A stretch of 64,000 bases of DNA, taken from positions 1 to 64,000 of the forward strand of contig NW_024104899.1 in assembly GCF_003945595.2 (NCBI RefSeq). Reading direction: 5' to 3'. Below are positions 57,691-64,000 of this stretch, in pieces (the first letter of the stretch is position 1; each line of letters begins with the position of its first letter). Under the pieces are notes generated by a model. That model saw only the letters and a list, made by a program, of their open reading frames with translations. It had not been told where the DNA came from and did no database searches. The translations under genes and the position numbers were made by a program. The DNA comes from Pipra filicauda. Its lineage: Eukaryota; Chordata; Aves; Passeriformes; Pipridae.

Positions 57691-58686
57691 TGTGGCTGAT
57701 TGGAGATCGTTAACTTGGAATCTCTTCCTTGGGATACTGCCCCTTTTAGGTTTGAATTTAAGAGTGAGGTTAAGTTTAAAGCGCACCAGCCGATGGTCTG
57801 TTTGGCATTCTGCACTGGGCATCACACGGGTATGGAGGACATCGCAGACATCTCTCTGTCGCACCAAGACATAATCGATGAGGTGCCAATGCTTAGATCT
57901 GGGGTGCATCCATGTTGTCTTCAGATTATTTTTCTGCTGGAAGATAGTATTGGTGATGGTGAGCTGTTGCTCCGCACAGAAATCTAGCAGAAGTCGACCA
58001 TTATCATTGCAGTTTCCAATACCATGCTTGCCTAATATTCCTTTCCAGGCTTCAAAATTCTTTCCTACTCTGGCGTTGAAATCACCAAGGATAATGATCT
58101 TATCATCTATAGGAATCTTCTGGGTAAGGCTGCGCAGGTCGGTGTAAAATTTATCTTTTTCAGCAGGGTCAGCTTGGAGAGTTGGGGCATATATACTAAA
58201 GAGGACAACGTGTTGCTTGTTGTGGAGTGGAAGGCGTGGGGAGATAATGCGGTCAGAATGACCTGTTGGCAGATTTTTGAGTTTAGGAACAATAGAGTTT
58301 TTGATCATGAAGCCGACTCCTGAGAGATGCTTTTCGGTTCTGAGTTTACCTGACCAAAAGAGTGTGTAACCGGCACCATGTTCTCTGAGGCTGCCTTCCT
58401 CGTGAAGGCGAACTTCACTGAGAGCAGCAATGTCGATGTTGAGACGTGACAGTTCATGGGCAATCAGGGCAGTCCGGCGCTCAGGATTTCCACTATCTGC
58501 AGAATCGAGCATGGTTCTAATGTTCCAGCATGCTAGAGTTAATTTGGCTGTACCTTTGGAGGCAGATGTATATGTCTTTGTCTTTTGATCTTTGTGTGAC
58601 TGCATTTGTAGAAGATGTCGATACAGGGCTTTGCAAATGTGGGTAAGGCCTTCAAGCCTGCGCAATGGATTTTTTAGGTGAAACAC
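57690..58686 (-). pseudogene. RTE ORF, endonuclease (EEP) half
   Basis: The domain nicks target DNA to prime reverse transcription. On the minus strand, in order: a basic N-terminal leader (from about 58,686), LTLACWNIRTM (first conserved block), ALSEVRLHEEG (with the metal-binding Glu), a 'GVGFMIKN' block, FSIYAPT, ILGDFNARVG (Asp and Asn of the active site, GDFNA at 58,072-58,086), WMHPRSKHWHLIDYVLV, and QTDHRLVRF with the catalytic Asp-His pair (57,793-57,801). All expected catalytic residues are present, and the open stretch is about 330 codons. It is cut at about 57,685-57,700 by a one-base frameshift, after which the same protein continues in another frame. The ATG at 58,686 is a convenient start; the true start could be slightly different. 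Confidence 0.85.
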
Positions 58687-58689
58687 AGT

Positions 58690-59000
58690 ATGCGCTGAAC
58701 TAAACCCACCCTTTAATCCTAAGGTTCATCTGCCAGGGCTGAGCGAGCTTAGACGGTGACAGCGAGGTCCTCAGGACGTAGGGTTAATTAGAGTGACCTT
58801 CTCTTAGATGGATGACCTTACAGGACTGAACGAGCTCCATCTGCCCAGGTTTGGAGTTGTCCTTCTCTTTTGTGTGTTCTGGGCTCTCCCTCTTGTCTCC
58901 CATGATGGCACAGTCCACATCGGTGAAGCTGCCCCTCTCTCGCTCCTTTCTGCGCCCGGGGCCGGGCCGCGCCAAGCCGAGCACACGCAGCCTGGGACCC
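58690..59000 (-). other. GC-rich 5' leader of the RTE element
   Basis: This is the sequence upstream of the RTE ORF on the minus strand. The outermost about 60 bases (58,940-59,000) are strongly GC-rich, with CCCGGGGCCGGGCCGCG on the plus strand, the highest local CpG density I noticed in the window. A short minus-strand open frame (58,784-59,002) runs through it without a recognisable domain. Some RTE elements carry a short ORF1-like or promoter leader, and this may be one. Internal promoter activity is inference only. Confidence 0.55.
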
Positions 59001-59013
59001 AAAAAGAGTGTGT
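59001..59013. repeat. Target-site duplication, right copy (RTE insertion)
   Basis: AAAAAGAGTGTGT matches 55,284-55,296 at 12 of 13 bases and borders the GC-rich 5' edge of the RTE. It also encodes the CR1 residues just before YDLWKKGQ. Confidence 0.85.
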
Positions 59014-60820
59014 ATGATCTTTGGAAAAAAGGGCAGGCAATTCGGGAATTGTATTAGTGTGTCATTAGGTAATGTAGAAAGAAAACTACAAAACCGAAAG
59101 TTCAGTTAAAACTTAATCTGGTCACTACTGTAAAAGATAATAGAAAGTGTTTTTACAAATACATGGATATGTAAGGAAAACCTCCATTCTTTATTGGACA
59201 AGGAGGGGAATATAGTCACAAAAGACGAGGAAAAGGTTGAGGTACTTAATGCCTTCTTCACCTCAGTCTTCAGCAGACAGACCTGTTATCCTCAGGGCAA
59301 TCAGCTCCCTGAGCTTGTAGACAGTGACAGGGAGCAGAACAGACCCCTTGCAATCCATGAGAAAGTAAGCTACAATTCTGTGGGACTGGATGGGATCCAA
59401 TGGTACTAACGAAGCTAGTGGAAGAACTCACTAAGCCATTCTCCATCATTTATCATCAGTCCTGGCTAACCAGGGAGGTCCCAGATTACTGGATGCTGGT
59501 CAGTGCGACACCCATCTACAGGAAGTGCCGGAAGAAGAGTCCAGGGAACTACAGGCCTGTCAGCCTGACCTCAGTGTTTAGCAAGGTTATTTATGGAGCA
59601 GATCATCTTAAGTCCCATCACATGGCACATACAGGACAACCAAGAAATCAGACCCAGCCAGCATGGGTTCAGGAAAGGCTTGTCCTGCATGACCAATCTG
59701 ATCTCCTCTTATGAAGAGGTTACCCCCCAAGTGGATGAGAAGAAGTCCAGGATGTGGTCTACCTGGACTTCAGCAAAGCCTTTGACACCATCTCCCATAG
59801 CATAGTCCTGAAAAATCTGCAGCCCACGGCTTGGACAGGGGCACTCTCTGCTGGGTTAAGAACTGGTTGGAGGGCCGGGCCCCGAGAGTGGTGGTGAACA
59901 GTGCTGCATCCAGTTGGCAGCTGGTCACTAGTGGTGTCCTCCAGGGATCAGTGTTGGACCCAGTTCTATTTAATATCTTTATTGATGATCTGGATGAGGG
60001 GATAGAGTATACTCTCTGTAAATTTGCGGACGATAAGTTGGGCAGGGGTGTTGAGGGTTGGAAAGCTCTGCAGAGGGATCTGGACAGGTTGGATCAATGG
60101 GCTGAGACCAAGAGTATGAGATTCATCAAGATCAAGTCCTGGGTCACACACTTGGGCCACAACAATCCCATGCAGTGCTACAGGCTGGGGAAAGAGTGGC
60201 TGGAAAGTGGCACAGGGGAAAAGGACCTGGGGGTGCTGGTTACACCCAACTGAACATGAGCCAGCAGTGTGTCCAGGTGGCCTTGAAGACCAATGGTATC
60301 CTGGCTTGTATCAGACCTAGTGTGGCCAGCAGGACCAGAGAAGTGATTGTCTCCCTGTACTCGGTAGTTGTGAAGCTGCATGTCAAGTATTGTGTTTGGT
60401 TCTGGGTCCCTCAATTCAGGAAGGACATTGAGATGCTAGAGTATGTTCAGAGAAAGGTAGTGAAGCTGGTGAAGAGTCTGGAGCACAAGTCCAATGAGGA
60501 GAGGCTTAGAGAGTTGAGGTTGTTTAGCCTGGAGAGGAGGAGATTCAGGGGTGACTTTATCATTCCTTATAACTGCCTGACAGGAGGTTGTAGCAAGGTC
60601 AGAGATCGGCCTCTTCTCCTAGGCAACTAGTGACAGGACAAGAGGACAGTCTGAAGCCGCACCCAAGGATGTTCAGGTTGGACATTAGGAGGAATTTCTT
60701 CACAGAAAGGGTGATTAAACATTGGAACAGGCTGATCAGGGAAGCGGTGGAGTCACCATCCCTAAAGATGTTTAAGGAAAGACTGGAGGTGGCACCTAGT
60801 GCCACGATCTAATTCACATG
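59014..60820 (+). pseudogene. CR1 ORF2 reverse transcriptase remnant
   Basis: Landmarks in order: VYDLWKKGQ (from 59,010), DEEKVEVLNAFFTSVF (about 59,224-59,275), SVGLDGIQ (about 59,380), PGNYRPVSLTSVFSKV (about 59,545-59,590), SQHGFRKGLSCMTNL (about 59,655-59,700), [15 protein letters not shown] (about 59,757-59,802), [44 protein letters not shown] with FADD at 60,023-60,034, [38 protein letters not shown], and the terminal FRLDIRRNFFTERVIKHWNRL. The catalytic Asp-Asp pair is intact. Several frame changes, for example near 59,400, 59,590-59,760 and 60,250, show the copy is inactive. The protein would reverse-transcribe CR1 RNA at the nicked target. Confidence 0.85.
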
Positions 60821-60899
60821 GTGATGTTTGTTCAAAGGTTGGATTTTGTGGTCTCAGAGGTCTTTTCAAACCTGATTGATTCTCTGATTTTGTGAATGT

Positions 60900-61480
60900 C
60901 TAAAATTAGGCAAGAACTCTTCTATATCCATGTCCTCTTTTCAGACTTCATTAGTCTTTCACTGGTAACAATGTGCTGAGTATTAGTATGATTTTTACCA
61001 TAAATTATTTTCCGTCTTGGCTCATTCTCTGTGATGGGGTTTACATTATACTCTCTGAACAGAATTCCTTAAGGATGTTCACTTGAGATTAAGGACTTCC
61101 TGGCTCTCGTCTTTCTTCCTCACTGATTCTGTCTATTAAAATGTATGAAATGGCAGAAATCAAGACAATAAACTAGAAGAGAAAAGTACATGTATTGTCT
61201 TTAATTCAGAACATGGTCAGGTTAAATAGACCTTACCCTATTCTGAAACAAGTTTCAAAAGCTGTTTGAGATGTTCTCTTCACAAGTCACATTGGTGCCA
61301 GTAATGGGTAAACAAATTCTAACCCTCTTCCTGGCACACCTCTCCCTCAACAGTGACAAAGTGTCCCAGCTGATATACAATAGTAAAGGTTCCATTCCTT
61401 CACAATATCAATATATGACAAGTATAATTACATTGAATAGAAAAAAATCAAACAAACTCAAATTCAAAAACAAAATTAAG
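60900..61480. other. AT-rich non-coding stretch, nothing recognised
   Basis: This is unique-looking DNA between the CR1 3' end and the next LTR. No gene is recognised. Confidence 0.6.
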
Positions 61481-61494
61481 AAGTTCTAAAACAC

Positions 61495-61928
61495 TGCCGC
61501 GACCCGCTGGGGTAAAAGGATAGGGTCACAGCACTGCGAATAAGGGTTCTGAGACGGTGGAAGGTCTGGTGAAGCAATGCCACCGTTTATTAAGTGGGTA
61601 ACAACTTATATAGGGTTGGATAAGGGGTGGAACTTGGGCTAGGGAGGAGCATGGGATTGACAACCAGGGAAGTATGGTGATTGGACAGCTGGGTCAGGAG
61701 AGGAGGGATTTGGGTATCTCCGGGGGAAAGGACCAATAGGAGCTACCTCTGCACTGCACCAAAACCTAGCCAATGGCAGGCAGAGGAGCGGGAAAGCAGG
61801 GAGAAGGCGGGAAAACTGAGGGAAGAAGAAGGGGACAACATGGAGGACAATTTTTTAAAACAACAACTGGGGTACATAAAACTGTATAACATCATAACAA
61901 TAAACTGGGGAACAACTGGGGTATAACA
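61495..61928 (-). mobile_element. Solo LTR of an endogenous retrovirus-like element
   Basis: Read on the minus strand, this has the expected LTR order. It starts TGTTATACCCC at 61,928. CCAAT-type boxes follow (in one orientation or the other near 61,770, 61,735 and 61,682), then a TATA box TATATAA (61,606-61,612), AATAAA (61,586-61,591) and an about 90-bp U5, ending CGCGGCA at 61,495. TG...CA termini are present. I found no clear direct target duplication; the flanks ACAC and GACA are not identical. No PBS or gag lies adjacent, so it is a solitary LTR. The family is unknown. A 12-bp inverted repeat lies just outside or at its edges and is reported separately. Confidence 0.75.
61606..61612 (-). 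promoter_or_regulatory. LTR TATA box
   Basis: The minus strand reads CCCTATATAAG, a standard TATA box, about 15-20 bases before the AATAAA signal at 61,586-61,591. The short spacing puts the poly(A) signal at the start of R, as in several ERV LTRs. Confidence 0.65.
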
Positions 61929-61989
61929 GACATATCTAGTGAGTGTCATTATCGGTATTAAAGGTCAAGTCCAGTGTTTTAGAGTCCAT

Positions 61990-64000
61990 TCAGGGATTAT
62001 ATATTTTTCTCCAAGCTTCATATCGTTCCCATTCATCTTTGTTTCCTCCAACAAAACACTTCATACTATTTGAAGGAATTACTGAGGAGGCATTGAGAAA
62101 AGACATTACAGGAACTTGAGCTCTATGATAATAAACAATATGTTTTCATTATTTTAAATAATTCCTGTTCCTTGATAATCATGATAGTTTTGTTCAGTAA
62201 CAAGTCCTGAGGTAACAGAGTAGTCTCTGGGAATTGATTTGTTGCAGCTGAACCACATGGAGCTAGTGTTCAGACCCGTCCTCCAATTATGGGATGCCTT
62301 CTCTGAGACCAGCTTCTGACAACAGCAGAATTCGTGATTTTCTGACTTTGACTTACAGATTAAAAAAAAAAAAAAAGTTTAAATTAAAATACCTCTCTCA
62401 CAGTTCCTATTTTTCTAGAGCTAAGTAAGCATTTAAAGACAAAACATCTGTCCTTCATCTGAAGATGTTCTTTAACATAGACAAACATAATTCCTCTTTA
62501 GAATAAGTTAAACTCAGAGAAGCTGAACTCTGACATATAAAAGGCCTTTTACTTTCTAGAAAAAAACACAATGCGATCATGCAGAAGTTATCTACATCTC
62601 ATGCTAATAAAAAGAACTATCAGAGCTCAAAGCCTTAAACTAGCATTCCGTGTATAGCTGCTCAGTCGCAAATGCTGCCAAAAGCTTCCAGTGAAACTTT
62701 ATACAAGTAATTTTCTGTAAGTGTTAGCTGCCATTTTCCTTTATGAAGAAGAAGCAGTTTTTCTTCTCATCATTTATCTGTCACATCTATTTAGCTTACA
62801 GGGGGCTGAGAATGGGGATTCTGTAGGTAGAATAGGACAGTGACTTTTTGGAATCTTTTATCAATACCATGCTATATAAATATTTAGTCCATATGCACTA
62901 GCTTAAACTGATTTGGTGATTTCTTTTTTCTTAGTCATCTCATGGAGTTTGCAGTTTTGCACTCAGACAGTGTTTATAGATTAGGCATGAGCACATGCAT
63001 GTGTACTTTCTGTATTAAAGTTGAAGAGTCAATCAAAAGAGAAGAAATGACAGAATTAAGGTGAACACAACTGTTGACCTTGAGTGCATTTGCATTACAG
63101 CGTCAAAAAGACTTCTAGGGACCAGCAGTGTTATTTATTAATAAAACACTGCCAGGTTTAAATTCCATTTAGAAACAAAGAATAGACCTTTAGAAATAAA
63201 AGCAAATGGAGAAAGAGTAAGAGAAGAAATAGAATTCCAGCACTTGAATCATCTCAGATCTCCACTGGGATATGAAAACCAAGATGGGAAGTGCCAAGAA
63301 AATGCACAGGTGACATCAGTTCTGCCTGTAATAAGCAGGGCATAACAGGAAAGGTATGTGAAGCAGAAGAAGGAGGTCTGTTGCCAGATGCATGACCTCC
63401 AGTCATCATCTACTCGTACAAGGCAGCTGAGTTTTCCTGTGGCGGCACCGCCTTTAGTGTTGTCTAACAGTCAAGCCAGTGGCCACTCTGGCCTCTGTGG
63501 GTTTGTTGCTCTGTAGCTTAGTTTTTGACAAGAAATTCTGCTCTGGGCCATGAAAGTCCTTTTGAGAAAAATATCATTCAGATGAACATGTTTCCATAAA
63601 AAGTTGCAGTTTTGAGAAACTGGTATTTTCTGATAAAACAAAGAAACAAGTGAAAAGTTTTTGTCAAAAGAAATTCCCATGTAGCTCCTTTTTTTTTCCT
63701 ACACAAACCACAGCCTTACTCAATGTATAGATAGAAGAGGGCCTGCAGAGTAAGCAGCTATTCACTATTTTGCTTTATCTTCACTCTGCAGTGCGCAGTC
63801 TGAAGCTTTGTTTGTTTTCCACTATTCAAACTTTCCTCTAAATCCAGACTCATTAATTTCCGCATGTGCTTTTTATATAGTTCAGGAAAGTGCTTGGCAA
63901 ACAGGAATCTATTTTTTCAGCATTGTGCTGACAGAGAGTTGAGACAGAGAGATTAAAGTCAAAAGTGCCATTCGTGTTGAGTGCTTGATCTGATACCTCA
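61990..64000. other. AT-rich non-coding stretch, no gene recognised
   Basis: No repeat family or gene is recognised. A poly-A run (about 62,360-62,375) and short open frames only. The segment near 63,330-63,500 is slightly GC-richer with a donor-like AAAG|GTATGT at about 63,355, but it lacks a good acceptor or protein resemblance. Confidence 0.55.

Larger units (their letters stand above)
55297..59000 (-). mobile_element. RTE-clade LINE, near full length, nested in CR1
   Basis: This 3,704-bp non-LTR retrotransposon sits in the opposite orientation inside a CR1. On the minus strand it starts with a roughly 310-bp GC-rich leader (59,000 to about 58,690). It then carries one long ORF with an endonuclease at the N terminus and a reverse transcriptase plus C-terminal tail. 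It ends only two bases after its stop codon (TAA, 55,299-55,301), with essentially no 3' UTR. The last 30 bases include the mini-hairpin CTTCGTTTTCAAAG, a short 3' hairpin typical of RTE elements. The protein resembles the 'craniofacial development protein 2-like' RTE ORFs found in many animals. Clade assignment is from motif recall. The 5' end is apparently intact because the target duplication abuts the leader. It may belong to AviRTE or another horizontally acquired RTE, which I cannot test here. Confidence 0.88.
59001..60894 (+). mobile_element. CR1 LINE, 3' part of the interrupted copy
   Basis: This continues the CR1 that was split at 55,296. It contains the linker, the complete reverse transcriptase region, the C-terminal domain and a 3' UTR ending in degenerate octamers ATTCTCTG and ATTTTGTG (60,879-60,894). 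With the upstream part, the CR1 spans about 2.85 kb without the insert, more complete than most CR1 copies. Confidence 0.9.
61485..61983. repeat. 12-bp inverted repeat bracketing the 61.5-kb LTR
   Basis: TCTAAAACACTG at 61,485-61,496 and its exact reverse complement CAGTGTTTTAGA at 61,972-61,983 are 499 bp apart end to end. The left arm overlaps the LTR's TG terminus by two bases. The right arm is about 43 bases beyond the proposed other terminus. The element may therefore be larger than the TG...CA span, or the arms may be coincidental or produced by rearrangement. Confidence 0.75.

Noticed and set aside
55455..58147. Plus-strand open frames within the RTE element
   Set aside because: They are antisense shadows of the minus-strand RTE protein.
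1..64000. CRISPR arrays, prophage, operons or bacterial defence systems
   Set aside because: The window is vertebrate DNA: no dense gene packing, no spaced direct-repeat array, and repeats are CR1, RTE and LTR types.

Overview
This window looks like nuclear DNA from a bird. It is mostly AT-rich and carries almost no open coding sequence. Its recognisable interspersed repeats are CR1 LINE fragments and solitary LTRs. Three CR1 copies end in the ATTCTRTG-type octamers typical of avian CR1; one set is perfect (38,743-38,766) and the others are decayed. A few very old amniote retroposon scraps, MIR-like and similar, remain. I find no complete protein-coding gene, no tRNA or rRNA and no CRISPR array. 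Operons, ribosome binding sites and riboswitches do not apply to this kind of DNA. The window is best read as intergenic or long-intron sequence.

Layout: 1-12,256 is unique-looking AT-rich DNA with one or two ancient repeat remnants and small palindromes. A solo LTR on the minus strand with a 5-bp target duplication lies at 12,262-12,886. From 12,892 to 30,336 there is AT-rich DNA with an MIR-like SINE at 23,221-23,387, other ancient scraps, a G-rich quadruplex candidate and a 9-bp minisatellite. A second solo LTR (plus strand, 1,134 bp, 5-bp target duplication, near-perfect terminal inverted repeats) occupies 30,342-31,475. A short CR1 3' end lies at 38,552-38,766 and a 1.1-kb CR1 fragment on the minus strand at 42,303-43,391. 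Unique-looking DNA with an 82-nt pure pyrimidine tract follows to about 54,340.

The most informative part is 54,345-60,894. An old CR1 LINE (plus strand, endonuclease and reverse transcriptase remnants) is split by a 3.7-kb RTE-clade LINE in the opposite orientation (55,297-59,000). The insert is flanked by a 13-bp target duplication with one mismatch. It still encodes recognisable endonuclease and reverse transcriptase domains, broken by two frameshifts and several stop codons. RTE LINEs are patchy in birds, and the known avian lineage (AviRTE) has been attributed to horizontal transfer shared with filarial nematodes, so this insert is the main target for follow-up. A third solo LTR (minus strand) is at 61,495-61,928, bracketed by an unexplained 12-bp inverted repeat.

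A few splice-bounded open segments (best: 32,656-32,763 on plus and 18,202-18,377 on minus) could be exons of a gene whose introns fill the window. None matches a protein I recognise, so they are offered only as weak candidates.
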